Translations under genes and position numbers: made by a program | The notes under the pieces: model-generated | Told to the model about the DNA's origin: nothing | Seen by the model: the letters and a program-made list of their open reading frames with translations, nothing else | Databases searched by the model: none | Shown: positions 1 through 8,882 of the stretch, one piece after another | Layout: each line of letters opens with the position of its first letter | Numbering within the stretch: the stretch's first letter is position 1 | Source of the DNA: Gemmatimonadota bacterium | GTDB taxonomy: Bacteria; JAAXHH01 | DNA: 64,000 bases | Assembly (NCBI GenBank): GCA_026705925.1 | Contig: JAPOZT010000011.1 | Location: 62,001 to 126,000 of the forward strand | Direction of reading: 5' to 3'

Positions 1-711
1 GACGCGGAGACCGGGCGGCTCATCGCCCTGATGGACGCCACTTTCCTCACCGGCATACGTACGGCGGCGGCGTCCGCGGTGGCCACGAAGTACCTGGCGC
101 GCAAGGATGCCAGGGTACTGGGCATCATCGGGACGGGCGTCCAGGGACGGTTCCACGTGGACGCGATCCTGGCGGTCCGCCCCATCGAACGGATCGTCGT
201 ATACAACCGGACGCCCGAGCGGGGGCACGCACTCGCCGATGACCTTGCATCCCGGGGGATATCCTGCCGCGTGGCGGAAACTGCCGCCGAATGCGCGGCC
301 GAAGCGGATGTGCTGGCGGCCTGCACGTCCAGCAAGTCGCCCCTCTTCGACGGCGGCCTGGTTCGTCCCGGGACCCACGTGAACGCCGTAGGCGTCTTCA
401 CCGCCGACTCGCAGGAACTGGACGCCGGGTTGATCAAGCGGGCCCGCGTTTTCGTCGATACCTACGAAGGCGCTTTCGAGGAAGCGGGCGACATCATCGT
501 TCCCCTGCGGGCGGGCGACATCTCCAGGGACCACATCCGCGCGGAACTGACCGAACTGGTGACCGGCAGGAAGGAAGGACGGACCAGCGACGGAGAGATC
601 ACCGTGTTCAAATCCGTGGGTTACGCCATGGAAGACGCGGTTACCGCACGGCTGGCCTATGAACGGGCGGCGGATTCGGGGGTCGGCGCCACCTTCGACC
701 TGGAAGCATGA
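1..711 (+). CDS. Ornithine cyclodeaminase / mu-crystallin family protein, 5' truncated by window edge
   Basis: The reading frame is open from base 1, so the N-terminal part lies outside the window; about 236 residues remain of a family usually 310-330 long. A Rossmann dinucleotide-binding motif (GTGVQG) follows a helix rich in Ala. The C-terminal segment with the pattern GEITVFKSVG followed by EDAVTA is typical of ornithine cyclodeaminase/alanine dehydrogenase-like NAD(P) enzymes. Members include ornithine cyclodeaminase, ketimine reductases and amino-acid dehydrogenases, so the substrate cannot be fixed without the missing N-terminal half. The stop overlaps the next start (ATGA), which implies translational coupling to the glycosyltransferase. 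Confidence 0.85.
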   Translation, partial: DAETGRLIALMDATFLTGIRTAAASAVATKYLARKDARVLGIIGTGVQGRFHVDAILAVRPIERIVVYNRTPERGHALADDLASRGISCRVAETAAECAAEADVLAACTSSKSPLFDGGLVRPGTHVNAVGVFTADSQELDAGLIKRARVFVDTYEGAFEEAGDIIVPLRAGDISRDHIRAELTELVTGRKEGRTSDGEITVFKSVGYAMEDAVTARLAYERAADSGVGATFDLEA

Positions 712-1760
712 AGCGCGTTTTGATCATCCGATCGGGCGCGGTCGGGGACCTGATCCTTACGCTCCCCGTGCTCTCCGCGTTGAAGAAGCGCTACAGCGGC
801 CTGTCCATCGACATGATGGGCGATCCGGTCCGGCTGAACCTGTTCAAGACCTGCGGTTACGTGGACGACGTGCTGCCGGTGGACGGTCGGGACTTTACCT
901 CGCTGTTCGGACCGGGCGGACCGGCCGGCGCACCCTCGGGCTCTGTGCCGCGAAAGCCGGCCGACGGTTCCGTTCCGCGGAAGCTGCCCGACCATTTGAT
1001 TCGGCGCCTGCGATCCTACGACTTAATACTCTCCTATCTGCCCGATCCCGACGGCGTGTTCGCGGAGAACCTCCAAATGTTTGCGTCCGGCCCGGTGCTG
1101 ACCGGGCAATTCAGGCCCCCCGACGGCAGCAGGATCCACATGACCCGGGTGCTGACGGATGCGCTTAAGCCCCTCGGAATCGACGCTTCAGTCGATCCGC
1201 CCCGGGTGGACGTTCCAGTGGGCGCTGCCCCGGACGACTTGAGGAGATTGGAAAACGAACAAAGGCTGGTCGCCATCCATCCCGGCAGCGGTGGCGTGGC
1301 GAAATGCTGGCCGGCGGAAAACTACGGGGCACTGATCGACCAGTTGGCCGAATCGGGCTTCAGGCCGATGATCACCTTCGGCCCGGCGGACGACCTGGTC
1401 CGTCGCCGCCTGCTACCCTTGATCGAAACCCGCGATGTCCTGGTTTTTGAGGGCCGGTCCCTCGTGGAAGTGGCCGCCCTGTATGCCCGGTGCCGGGCGA
1501 TGATCGGCAACGATTCGGGCATGACCCACCTGGCCGCGGCCGCAGGCACACCGGTCATCGCGATGTTCGGACCTACCGATCCGGCCGTCTGGGGTCCGAG
1601 AGGGAAAGAAGTTCGTATACTGTGGGGGACCGATGTGTTCGAAGGAGACGTGGACGGCATGAACCGGCAAGGGGTGTTCCATCCGCGTAGTCTCGACGAC
1701 ATCGAAGCGATGAGACCGTTTCGAATCCTGGCGGGACTCTGTGCAGCCGCCGGCGCGTAA
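708..1760 (+). CDS. Family 9 glycosyltransferase (ADP-heptose:LPS heptosyltransferase-like)
   Basis: 350 residues with the two-domain GT-B pattern of GT9. The N-terminus (KRVLIIRSGAVGDLILTLP) is the classic heptosyltransferase opening. HPGSGG followed by KCWP near residue 190 and GNDSGMTHLAAA near residue 266 are the donor-site motifs. It would transfer a sugar (heptose in characterised members) onto a lipopolysaccharide-core-like acceptor at the inner face of the cytoplasmic membrane. Residues 78-95 are an imperfect 9-residue duplication (GSVPRKPAD then GSVPRKLPD), which lengthens an inter-strand loop. No other envelope-sugar gene is adjacent, so the acceptor is unknown. The start is fixed by the 4-base overlap with the upstream gene. 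Confidence 0.87.
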   Translation: MKRVLIIRSGAVGDLILTLPVLSALKKRYSGLSIDMMGDPVRLNLFKTCGYVDDVLPVDGRDFTSLFGPGGPAGAPSGSVPRKPADGSVPRKLPDHLIRRLRSYDLILSYLPDPDGVFAENLQMFASGPVLTGQFRPPDGSRIHMTRVLTDALKPLGIDASVDPPRVDVPVGAAPDDLRRLENEQRLVAIHPGSGGVAKCWPAENYGALIDQLAESGFRPMITFGPADDLVRRRLLPLIETRDVLVFEGRSLVEVAALYARCRAMIGNDSGMTHLAAAAGTPVIAMFGPTDPAVWGPRGKEVRILWGTDVFEGDVDGMNRQGVFHPRSLDDIEAMRPFRILAGLCAAAGA

Positions 1761-1844
1761 CGCAATTAGATTCAAGAGATGGGCGTGGTTTCATGTAAAT
1801 ACCTATAATCTGGTATATTGGAATCGATGAAGTGTTGAAGGCGC

Positions 1845-1873
1845 TTGACAGGACTTCAAGGGCATACTATGTT
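1845..1873 (+). promoter_or_regulatory. Sigma-70-type promoter placing transcription start at the ATG of the His/Cys-rich peptide gene
   Basis: TTGACA (1845-1850), 17-bp spacer, TATGTT (1868-1873). The expected transcription start (about 1880-1881) coincides with the ATG at 1881, so the mRNA would be leaderless. A second candidate -10 (TATAAT at 1804-1809) lies upstream without a convincing -35. Alternative reading: an ATG at 1869 with an AAGGG upstream would give a 98-residue product made from an upstream promoter. Confidence 0.5.
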
Positions 1874-1880
1874 CGCCGAC

Positions 1881-2165
1881 ATGCGACCAGACTGGTTGAC
1901 GCTACAGCGTTGGGCCGCGGTTTTCGCCGTCGCTCTCTTCGTGATCTCGGCGACGCCCCATGATCACGACCACGATGACGAATGCGTAAGCGGTACCTGT
2001 GTTGCCTGCCATGTCCACGGACTGCCGATCCTCGATTCCATCGATCGCCTGGGCGTGCACGACTTCCCCGATGTGCCGGTATACCGCATATCCGGCGCAT
2101 ACGCCCAGGTGCATCCTCTGGATGCGGCGACCCGCGGACACGACTCCCGGGCCCCACCTGCCTGA
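1881..2165 (+). CDS. Small exported His/Cys-rich protein, putative metal-binding peptide
   Basis: 94 residues from the ATG at 1881 (an ATG at 1869 is also possible). A positively charged N-terminus and a hydrophobic helix (residues about 8-24) form a signal peptide or anchor. Immediately after it come HDHDHDDE and the cysteine cluster CVSGTCVACHVH, followed by a weakly conserved acidic tail. Such short secreted His/Cys-rich proteins (DUF2946-like in character) usually accompany metal transport genes. The embedded CVACH also matches a c-type haem CXXCH motif, but nothing else supports a cytochrome. It precedes an ABC-2 exporter cluster and a MerC protein, so a periplasmic metal-binding role is plausible but inferred. 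Confidence 0.6.
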   Translation: MRPDWLTLQRWAAVFAVALFVISATPHDHDHDDECVSGTCVACHVHGLPILDSIDRLGVHDFPDVPVYRISGAYAQVHPLDAATRGHDSRAPPA

Positions 2166-2344
2166 ATACCTCCCTTTCGGTTTTCACATAGTTCTTACGG
2201 TTCCCGATGCGTGTTCGCTGATTCTGCGCAGTCAAAATCCGTCCTACGCGTCGGTGGCTTTATCTTACTGGAATGAGTGATTCGAAGTCGCGCAGCTGGC
2301 GTGGCGTGGGATCGAGTATACGCCATGCATTCGGAGGAAAACCT

Positions 2345-3151
2345 ATGGAATCCGGTCAGGAATCCCGGATAGAGAACACGAGCGAAGTACAGACTGTCGA
2401 TGCGTCTGAAACCCTGGCCGATTCGGCAGGCGCCACGACGGCGCCCGTGCTGGAAGCCCGGTCGCTGTCCAAGCGTTATGACGATGTAGAAGCTGTTGTC
2501 GGCCTGGATCTCCGTGTCGGCCCGTCGGAGATCTACTGCCTCCTGGGCCCGAACGGGGCCGGCAAGACGACTACGATCCATCTTTTCCTGGGGTTTCTGG
2601 AGCCGACGTCCGGAAGCGCTCACGTGATGGGTCTGGATGTCGCCGAGGAGCCGCTGAAATCCAAAACACACCTCGCCTACGTTCCCGAGCAGGTCATGCT
2701 CTATCGCAACCTGAGCGGCCTGGAAAATCTGGCCTATTTCGCCGCACTGGGCGGGAAGGAATCCCTGCCGACGGATCGACTCACCGAGATCCTCGGCGAA
2801 GCGGGGCTTCAAGCGGATGCGGTACATTCCCGCGTATCCGCGTATTCCAAGGGCATGAGGCAGAAAGTCGGCATCGCCATCGCCATCGCCAAGGAGGCCG
2901 ACGCCCTGCTCCTCGACGAACCGACGTCCGGTCTCGATCCAGAGGCTTCGAACGAGTTCTCCGAACTGCTGGAGCAGCTTAAGGACCGGGGTGTAGCGGT
3001 GCTCATGGCGACCCACGACCTCTTTCGCGCCAAGGAAACCGGAACGCGGGTCGGAATCATGCGGCACGGCCGCCTGGTAGCGGAGATGACCACCGACGAA
3101 ATCGGCCACGCGGATCTCGAACGTATCTACCTCGAACACATGCACGATTAG
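2345..3151 (+). CDS. ABC transporter ATP-binding protein (ABC-2 type exporter)
   Basis: 268 residues. The ATG at 2345 is chosen over an upstream in-frame ATG at 2273 because a strong GGAGGAAA ribosome site sits 7 bases before it. The first 35 residues are acidic and non-conserved. Walker A (GPNGAGKTT) is near residue 69, the signature YSKGMRQK near 168, Walker B (LLLDEPTSGLD) near 188 and the switch His (MATHD) near 221. It would power the two membrane proteins encoded directly downstream, giving a 2:2 ABC-2 complex. The substrate is not shown by the ATPase. Confidence 0.92.
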   Translation: MESGQESRIENTSEVQTVDASETLADSAGATTAPVLEARSLSKRYDDVEAVVGLDLRVGPSEIYCLLGPNGAGKTTTIHLFLGFLEPTSGSAHVMGLDVAEEPLKSKTHLAYVPEQVMLYRNLSGLENLAYFAALGGKESLPTDRLTEILGEAGLQADAVHSRVSAYSKGMRQKVGIAIAIAKEADALLLDEPTSGLDPEASNEFSELLEQLKDRGVAVLMATHDLFRAKETGTRVGIMRHGRLVAEMTTDEIGHADLERIYLEHMHD

Positions 3152-3160
3152 GAGCCAACT

Positions 3161-4570
3161 ATGATCAGGCATATCGTCCGAAAGGAATTCATGGACGTGG
3201 TGCGGGACGGCCGCTTCCGCTGGTGCGCCGCCCTGGTAGGCGCCCTGCTCCTGGTTTCGCTGGGAACGGGATGGGTCCAGGCACGCAATGCGCAGAAGGA
3301 ACTCGCCGCCGCCCAGGCAACCGCCCGCGATCACTGGGAATCACAGGGCGAGAAGAACCCCCACTCCGCGGCCCACTACGGCGTATACGCGTTCAAACCC
3401 CGGCTGGCGCTGTCCTTCGTCGATGAAGGGGTGGATTCCTATACGGGAACGTCCGTGTTTCTGGAAGCCCACAGGCAGAACGACTTCCTGCTGCGCCCCG
3501 CACAGGACGCGACGCCCGCGCAGCGCATAGGCGCGTTGACGGCGGCGCAGGTCCTTCAGCACCTGGTACCGCTTCTTATCATCCTGCTGACCTTTGGGGC
3601 GCTCGCCGGCGAGCGGGAGCGGGGCACGCTGCGGCAACTCCTCGCTACGGGCGTCGGACGCCTCGAACTCGCCATGGGCAAGGCCCTTGGCGCGACGGCC
3701 GCCCTGGCGCTGCTCCTGGTACCCGCGGCAGTCGTGGGCGCGGCGGCCATTGTCATGGGCAGCCCAGGACCGGCGACTTCCCCGCTGGTACGCGGCGCCG
3801 TGCTTGCGGGGATATACCTGGCCTATTTCGCCACGTTCATCGGGTTGTCCCTCGCCGTCTCTGCCCGGGCCCCTTCGGCGCGAGCCGCGCTGGTCGTCTT
3901 GCTGGCCATCTGGGTGGTGAACGGGCTCGTGGCACCCCGCGTCGCGGTGGATCTCTCGAAATGGCTGTACCCGACGCCTTCCGCGATCGAGTTCGCCCAC
4001 ACCCTTGAACAGGAGATGGCCAACGGCGTGGAGGGCGTTGACCGTCCCGACCGGGCCGCCGTGACGCAGAACCTGCTAGCCCAGTACGGGGTGGAGCGGA
4101 CCGAAGACCTCCCGATCAACGCGATCGGCGTCTTCCTGCAGGAAAGCGAGGTATTCGGCGACCAGATCTTCGACCGGAACTACGGCGCTCTATGGGATAC
4201 CTTCAAGCGCCAGGGATACGTACACGAAGCGCTCGCGGTGACGGCGCCGCTGCTGGCGGTTCGGACGCTTTCCATGGGCCTGGCCGGGACCGATGTCGAA
4301 CAGCACCGCCACTTCGCAGCCGCCGCGGAGCAATACCGGAGGGATCTGGTGGAGCGCTTGAACGGCGAGTTGACCGAAAACTCCCGAACCGGTGAGGTCT
4401 ACCTCGCCTCCGCCGATCTGTGGTCGCAGATGCCGCCCTTCCGGTACGACGCGCCGGAAGTGTCGTGGGTCCTGAAGAACCGGGCTCTTTCGCTCCTGAT
4501 GCTCGGCCTGTGGCTGGCCGGTGCGTTTGTGGTGGTCACTTATGCCGTGCGCCGTGCGGAGGTGGCCTGA
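3161..4570 (+). CDS. ABC-2 type permease with large periplasmic domain (DUF3526-like), first of two
   Basis: 469 residues. It starts 9 bases after the ATPase stop, with AGGAG upstream of the ATG. One N-terminal membrane helix (about 20-42) is followed by a roughly 85-residue soluble loop, then a bundle of helices between about 125 and 260 containing the GERERGTLRQLLATG segment typical of ABC-2 permeases. A second soluble stretch (about 270-440) precedes a final helix at about 448-465. This layout matches the DUF3526/NosY-like permeases that occur as tandem pairs with one ATPase. It forms the transmembrane part together with the next gene. Confidence 0.82.
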   Translation: MIRHIVRKEFMDVVRDGRFRWCAALVGALLLVSLGTGWVQARNAQKELAAAQATARDHWESQGEKNPHSAAHYGVYAFKPRLALSFVDEGVDSYTGTSVFLEAHRQNDFLLRPAQDATPAQRIGALTAAQVLQHLVPLLIILLTFGALAGERERGTLRQLLATGVGRLELAMGKALGATAALALLLVPAAVVGAAAIVMGSPGPATSPLVRGAVLAGIYLAYFATFIGLSLAVSARAPSARAALVVLLAIWVVNGLVAPRVAVDLSKWLYPTPSAIEFAHTLEQEMANGVEGVDRPDRAAVTQNLLAQYGVERTEDLPINAIGVFLQESEVFGDQIFDRNYGALWDTFKRQGYVHEALAVTAPLLAVRTLSMGLAGTDVEQHRHFAAAAEQYRRDLVERLNGELTENSRTGEVYLASADLWSQMPPFRYDAPEVSWVLKNRALSLLMLGLWLAGAFVVVTYAVRRAEVA

Positions 4571-4572
4571 TC

Positions 4573-6021
4573 ATGCAGACAAAGACCACAAAGACCATCC
4601 TGCTCAACGAGTGGCGGCTTCTAGCGGCCGACCGCACCTTGCGGATCGTCCTGCCCCTTTTCATCGTCCTCTTTGCCTACGCGCTGGCCAACGGCATGGC
4701 CTGGGTCCGATTCCAGGAATACACGGTCCAGGTCGTACGGGAGGGGAATGTCCAACGGACTGAGGGGTTGGAACGCGAACTGACCGCCATCCAGAACGGA
4801 GCCCAGCCGTCCTCCCCCTTCCGTGACCCTCGCAACGCCAACGTGATGGGTGGCCGCAGGGGCGCCCGGGCCGTCGCGCTGGATCCCGGTCCCCTGACCG
4901 CACTGGCGGTGGGACAAAGCGACCTGCTGCCGTACTACTACGATGTCAGCATCTATACCAACGAAACCACGTTCCTGCAGAACGGCGAGGTGGAGAACCC
5001 GCTCAACCTCATGGTGGGAAGATTCGACCTGGCCTTCGTCGCGATCTACCTGCTGCCCTTGCTCGTGCTGGCTATGGGTTTCAACGTGCTATCGGGGGAA
5101 CGCGAACAGGGCACCCTGGCCCTTACACTTTCCCAGCCCGTATCGGCGCGCCGGTTCGTAACTGCGAAACTCGCCTTCCGCGCCATACTGGTCCTGGCCG
5201 CGGCCATCGGGGTGTCGTTGATCGGAATACTGATCTCGGGAGGTTTCGGATCTACGGGGCCGCTCGGCAGGGTGCTTCTGTGGTGCGCGGCGCTGACGGT
5301 GTACGCACTGTTCTGGTTCGCACTCACCGCCTGGGTAAACAGCCTCGGCCGGTCATCCTCCTGGAACGCCACGGTGCTGGTGGGGGCCTGGCTTGTACTG
5401 GTGGTGGTGCTGCCGGCCGCCATCAACATCGCCGCGGGCCTGCTCCATCCGCTCCCGTCGCGGGTGGAGATGATTACTGCCCAGCGCGAAGCCTCCAACG
5501 ACGCGGTGAACCGACGCAGCGAACTGCTTGCCCGTTACCTCGAGGACCATCCCGAACTGACCGGTGGAGACGCGACCGATGAACCCAACCGGGCGGCGCT
5601 CGCCTGGGCTGCGACAGACGCGGTGAACCAGCGCCTGGAAGAGGTGTCTGAGCGACACAGGATGGGACGTGACGAGCAGAATGAACTGATCCGCCGCTAT
5701 AGGTTCTTCTCCCCCGCGCTCCTGGTCCAGGAGCTGCTGATCGACGCGGCGGGTACGGGTGATGCGCGGTTTGCGCGGTTTCAGTCTCAGGTGAGAGCGT
5801 ATGCCGGTCAGTGGCAGTCGTTCTTCGTGCCCGCGATCCTGGCCGGGGAGAAGATGTCGGCGGATGTGCTTCCCACGTTGCCGGGTTTCAATTTCGTAGA
5901 CGAGTCCTTAGGCGACGTGGGCCAGCGCGCGACGGTACCGCTATCGGCACTGATCATACTGGTCGGGCTGGTAGGTACGGGCGCCTGGGTCGGACTCGGC
6001 AAGGTCCGGGGCGCCGGTTGA
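4573..6021 (+). CDS. ABC-2 type permease with large periplasmic domain (DUF3526-like), second of two
   Basis: 482 residues from the ATG at 4573, which lies 2 bases past the previous stop with GGAGGTGG upstream; an open frame extends further upstream inside the preceding gene and is ignored. The architecture repeats that of the neighbour: an N-terminal helix (about 23-45), a soluble loop, helices around residues 155-300 with GEREQGTLALTLSQPVS, a second soluble stretch and a C-terminal helix. The two permeases are paralogous in layout but diverged in sequence, which suggests a heterodimeric channel. The neighbours (His/Cys-rich peptide, MerC) hint at a metal-related substrate; this is inference. 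Confidence 0.82.
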   Translation: MQTKTTKTILLNEWRLLAADRTLRIVLPLFIVLFAYALANGMAWVRFQEYTVQVVREGNVQRTEGLERELTAIQNGAQPSSPFRDPRNANVMGGRRGARAVALDPGPLTALAVGQSDLLPYYYDVSIYTNETTFLQNGEVENPLNLMVGRFDLAFVAIYLLPLLVLAMGFNVLSGEREQGTLALTLSQPVSARRFVTAKLAFRAILVLAAAIGVSLIGILISGGFGSTGPLGRVLLWCAALTVYALFWFALTAWVNSLGRSSSWNATVLVGAWLVLVVVLPAAINIAAGLLHPLPSRVEMITAQREASNDAVNRRSELLARYLEDHPELTGGDATDEPNRAALAWAATDAVNQRLEEVSERHRMGRDEQNELIRRYRFFSPALLVQELLIDAAGTGDARFARFQSQVRAYAGQWQSFFVPAILAGEKMSADVLPTLPGFNFVDESLGDVGQRATVPLSALIILVGLVGTGAWVGLGKVRGAG

Positions 6022-6061
6022 GCTGGCCCCGGATTTATCCCATAGGAGATTCAGATAAGAA

Positions 6062-6448
6062 ATGAACTATCAGATAAGTAGAGGAACCGTAGACAACATC
6101 GGCGTGTTCGTCTCGTCTGCATGTGCGATCCACTGCCTGGCCTTGCCGCTGGTGGTGACGTTCCTGCCGCTCGTGGGTCTCGGATTCCTGGCCGGTGAAC
6201 CCGCCGAGTACGCCATAATCGGTGCGGTACTGCTCGCAGCCGGGAGCGTGGTCGCAGGCGTAAGGTTTCACAGGAGCTGGAGGGCGTTTCTTACCCTCGT
6301 ACTGGCCGTGGGGATAATCGTTACGGGTTTCACGGCGGCCGAAGGGAACTTCGAGGTAGTCCTCCATGTAACCGGGGGCATACTGCTCGCGACGACCCAT
6401 CTCCTGAACCGGCACCTGTGCAGGACCTGTCCCGCGGCCGGCTGCTGA
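6062..6448 (+). CDS. MerC-domain small membrane protein
   Basis: 128 residues with four predicted membrane helices. The N-terminal SSACAIHCLALP carries the CxxxC pair (Cys21, Cys25) with the adjacent His, the hallmark of MerC-type proteins. The C-terminal CRTCPAAGC adds another three cysteines. MerC moves mercuric ions in mer operons; chromosomal relatives outside mer loci are often found with zinc or copper uptake genes. There is no merR, merA or merT nearby, so mercury resistance is not indicated. It is preceded by TAGGAG and follows the second permease by 40 bases, consistent with one operon from 1881. It converges with the minus-strand gene ending at 6451 with only 2 bases between stops. 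Confidence 0.78.
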   Translation: MNYQISRGTVDNIGVFVSSACAIHCLALPLVVTFLPLVGLGFLAGEPAEYAIIGAVLLAAGSVVAGVRFHRSWRAFLTLVLAVGIIVTGFTAAEGNFEVVLHVTGGILLATTHLLNRHLCRTCPAAGC

Positions 6449-6450
6449 TA

Positions 6451-7518
6451 TCAACCCGCGTCCGGCCTGAACGACCAGGCAGCTTTCCCCGTCCTGTCCA
6501 CGGTAAGGCGGCACGCGGGGCCAAAGGTGTGGGTCGTGGTAACCGAGACCGGCTGCGTCTCCATGGAGAATTCGGTGATGCCGTAACCGTCGCCGAAGAG
6601 CCCGGATGCCGCGGACCCGGTGCGATCGGCGCGAGCCCCGGCGGGAACCGCGCCGACCGCGGGAGGGTCGGCGCCTGGCCCGGCAAAACCGCCGCCCCGG
6701 GTTGACCATTCCACCACGATGTCGAGGTCCGGCCCGCGGAAGGATGCGCGTTTCTCGATCCCGGAAGGCTTCGCACCCGCGTCATCGTCCGTCTTGCCCG
6801 CCGCGATGCAGACCGCCGACCCCGGCTTCGTTCCCACGCCATCGTCCGCACTCCGTTCCACCGGGTTGTCCATCTTTGCTGCAACATAGCCGTACACCCC
6901 CAATTCTGCCTCGAGCAGGTCCGCCTCATCGGGCGGCAGCGTCACGGTCACCGACGTGATGTCCCGGAATAGCCGGCCAGGCAGGTCGTCGCTGATGGCG
7001 GAACGGTAACGGGTCAGGAACCCGCTTCTGGCGATGCGATCTGTTCCCGCGCGTGGCATTCCCGGAGGAAGGTCCGGCGCCCAGCGGTCCAGGAACCCGG
7101 GATCGTATTCCATCACCCAGGAAATCAACCGGGCGTCTTCCTTCCGGGGTATATCAACCGTCCAGAACCACGGGATGTCCTGGTCCCGGTACCTTCTCTT
7201 CCGCTTGAACCGCGTGATATCCCGTTTCAACGCTCTTTCCAAGCGGCCGGCGAGATCCTCTGATCCGCCCTCCTGCTCTATGCCGAAAGCGATGGCGTCG
7301 CGGGGCGCCCAGGAGGTTCGGCCCGGATCCATGAACTCGAAATAGGTTTCGCGGCCATAGTAGTATCGGCCGGTCCACGACATGCCCGTGGCCTGGTCAT
7401 GGGTCGTCCGCTCTTCGGAACAGGCGAAGTGCCCGTTCAGAAACCCGGACGCGCCGATGGAACGGTAAGTCTCCGCGTCCAGGAAGATGAGCAGGTGGTT
7501 CAGGTAGACAGGTTGCAT
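6451..7518 (-). CDS. DUF5829-like protein of unknown function
   Basis: 355 residues. The opening (VYLNHLLIFLDAETYRSI) and the following FACSEERTT and YYGRETYFEF segments resemble DUF5829 proteins, a soluble family with no established role and a glyoxalase/VOC-like feel (INFERENCE from pattern only). Residues about 225-300 form a Gly/Ala/Pro-rich insert that looks like unstructured linker, after which a conserved-looking tail resumes (ETQPVSVTTTHTFGP). There is no signal peptide. It starts 3 bases after the sulfatase stop and so is probably cotranscribed with it. I cannot assign a reaction. Confidence 0.6.
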   Translation of the reverse strand: MQPVYLNHLLIFLDAETYRSIGASGFLNGHFACSEERTTHDQATGMSWTGRYYYGRETYFEFMDPGRTSWAPRDAIAFGIEQEGGSEDLAGRLERALKRDITRFKRKRRYRDQDIPWFWTVDIPRKEDARLISWVMEYDPGFLDRWAPDLPPGMPRAGTDRIARSGFLTRYRSAISDDLPGRLFRDITSVTVTLPPDEADLLEAELGVYGYVAAKMDNPVERSADDGVGTKPGSAVCIAAGKTDDDAGAKPSGIEKRASFRGPDLDIVVEWSTRGGGFAGPGADPPAVGAVPAGARADRTGSAASGLFGDGYGITEFSMETQPVSVTTTHTFGPACRLTVDRTGKAAWSFRPDAG

Positions 7519-7521
7519 GGC

Positions 7522-8847
7522 TCAGACAGGATACTGGGGGTCATCGGCCGCCGACAGATCGGCGGGGCTGTTCAAGACGCCCCCGGGGTCCGGAGGCACG
7601 ACCTCGTGATCGACCAGGGGATCGTCCGTGGTCTTCATCCAGCGGTTCAATCGGGCGCGCATGTCGCGCAAGACGTCCGCGGATTCGGGCTGGCCGGCCA
7701 GGTTGTTGGTTTCGTTTGGATCGAACACGGTATTGTACAGCCGCTCACGGGGCACGGCCCGGTCGCGCCAGCCCTGCTCGATCAGGGTCGATTTCGTGAT
7801 CGATGCGTCGCAGTTCGTCATGACGGGAAGTTCGCGGTCTCCGTATCGCCGGATGTACTTCCAGCGGTGGGTCCGCACGGCCCGCTGGGGCTCGTAGGCC
7901 GCGTGATAATTGACTTCGGCGAAGACTTCTTCCCGGATCTCCGTGGCTTCACCTCGGACGAGTGGGTCCATTGACACGCCCTGCAGCCAGTCCGGCCAGG
8001 CCGACCGATCGATCCCGGCAAGCCCGCAAAGGGTAGGAAACAGGTCAATCTGGCTCACCATGCCATCGATCACCTTGCCGCCGCTGTATCCCGCGGGACC
8101 GCGCAGGATGAGCATGACGCCCATGCCGTGGTCGGTGAGGTGGCATTTCATCATGGGGAAGGCGATGCCGTGATCGGTGGTGCAGACGACCAGGGTGTCG
8201 TCCCTCCGCCCGTACCGGTCGATGGCCTCCAACACGCGCCCCATCTTGCGATCGAGCGTACGGGCGGCATCGATAAACAGGCCCATGTCCCGGCGAAGCT
8301 CCGGCGTATCGGGGAACGGTGCCGGCGGACGTACGTAACGGGGATCGGCCGGCTGTTCCCCATCGGGTTGCGGTGCGAAGCCCGCGCCGCTGCGATGGGT
8401 TTCGCCGAAGCCCACGTCCAGGAAGAACGGGCGGTCATGGGGTTCGGACAGGAAGGAGACGGCGAGTTCCTCGGCGGGCGCCTTTTCGTCACCGGACTCC
8501 CGTGGCAGGATGCGGGACCACCCGGCGTCATCCAGGTTCTTCACCACGTGCTGGAATCCGGCCAACACTGTGTCGTATCCCGCCTTGCGCAGCGTGTGCA
8601 TGATGAGCCGCTCAGGATGGTGGACTGACCAGCCCCGATTGACCAGGCCGAACATGCCGCAGCTGTGGCCCCACTGTCCGGTAAGCAGGGCGGCCCGACT
8701 CGGAGAACAGGTCGGGTTCGCGCAGTAGGCCGACCTGAAAAGGACTCCATCCTCGGCCAGTTGCTGCAGGGCGGGGGTGGGAATGGCGTGGCCGTAGGGT
8801 TGTATGTACCGGCCCGTGTCGTGGGAATGGAGGTATACGATATTCAT
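7522..8847 (-). CDS. Sulfatase (formylglycine-dependent, type I)
   Basis: 441 residues of the alkaline-phosphatase fold. The maturation signature C-S-P-S-R begins at Cys47, the residue converted to formylglycine, followed by AALLTG. Asp10 in HSHD and the CTTDHG pair further on are the calcium/metal ligands of the family. It would hydrolyse sulfate esters, perhaps of sulfated glycans; no glycosidase lies next to it to narrow the substrate. No clear signal peptide is present, so it may act in the cytoplasm or be exported by another route. The sulfatase-maturing enzyme is not encoded in this window. It lies upstream of and is coupled to the DUF5829 gene. Confidence 0.88.
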   Translation of the reverse strand: MNIVYLHSHDTGRYIQPYGHAIPTPALQQLAEDGVLFRSAYCANPTCSPSRAALLTGQWGHSCGMFGLVNRGWSVHHPERLIMHTLRKAGYDTVLAGFQHVVKNLDDAGWSRILPRESGDEKAPAEELAVSFLSEPHDRPFFLDVGFGETHRSGAGFAPQPDGEQPADPRYVRPPAPFPDTPELRRDMGLFIDAARTLDRKMGRVLEAIDRYGRRDDTLVVCTTDHGIAFPMMKCHLTDHGMGVMLILRGPAGYSGGKVIDGMVSQIDLFPTLCGLAGIDRSAWPDWLQGVSMDPLVRGEATEIREEVFAEVNYHAAYEPQRAVRTHRWKYIRRYGDRELPVMTNCDASITKSTLIEQGWRDRAVPRERLYNTVFDPNETNNLAGQPESADVLRDMRARLNRWMKTTDDPLVDHEVVPPDPGGVLNSPADLSAADDPQYPV

Positions 8848-8882
8848 GGACTGACGATTCCCGAGTATGGTTTTCTACCTGT

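Noticed and set aside
1956-2010. CVACH in the His/Cys-rich peptide as a c-type haem site
   Set aside because: No other cytochrome features (axial Met region, fold) and the surrounding His cluster fits metal binding better.
6062-6448. MerC protein as evidence of mercury resistance
   Set aside because: No merR, merT, merP or merA in the neighbourhood, and MerC-type proteins occur widely outside mer operons.
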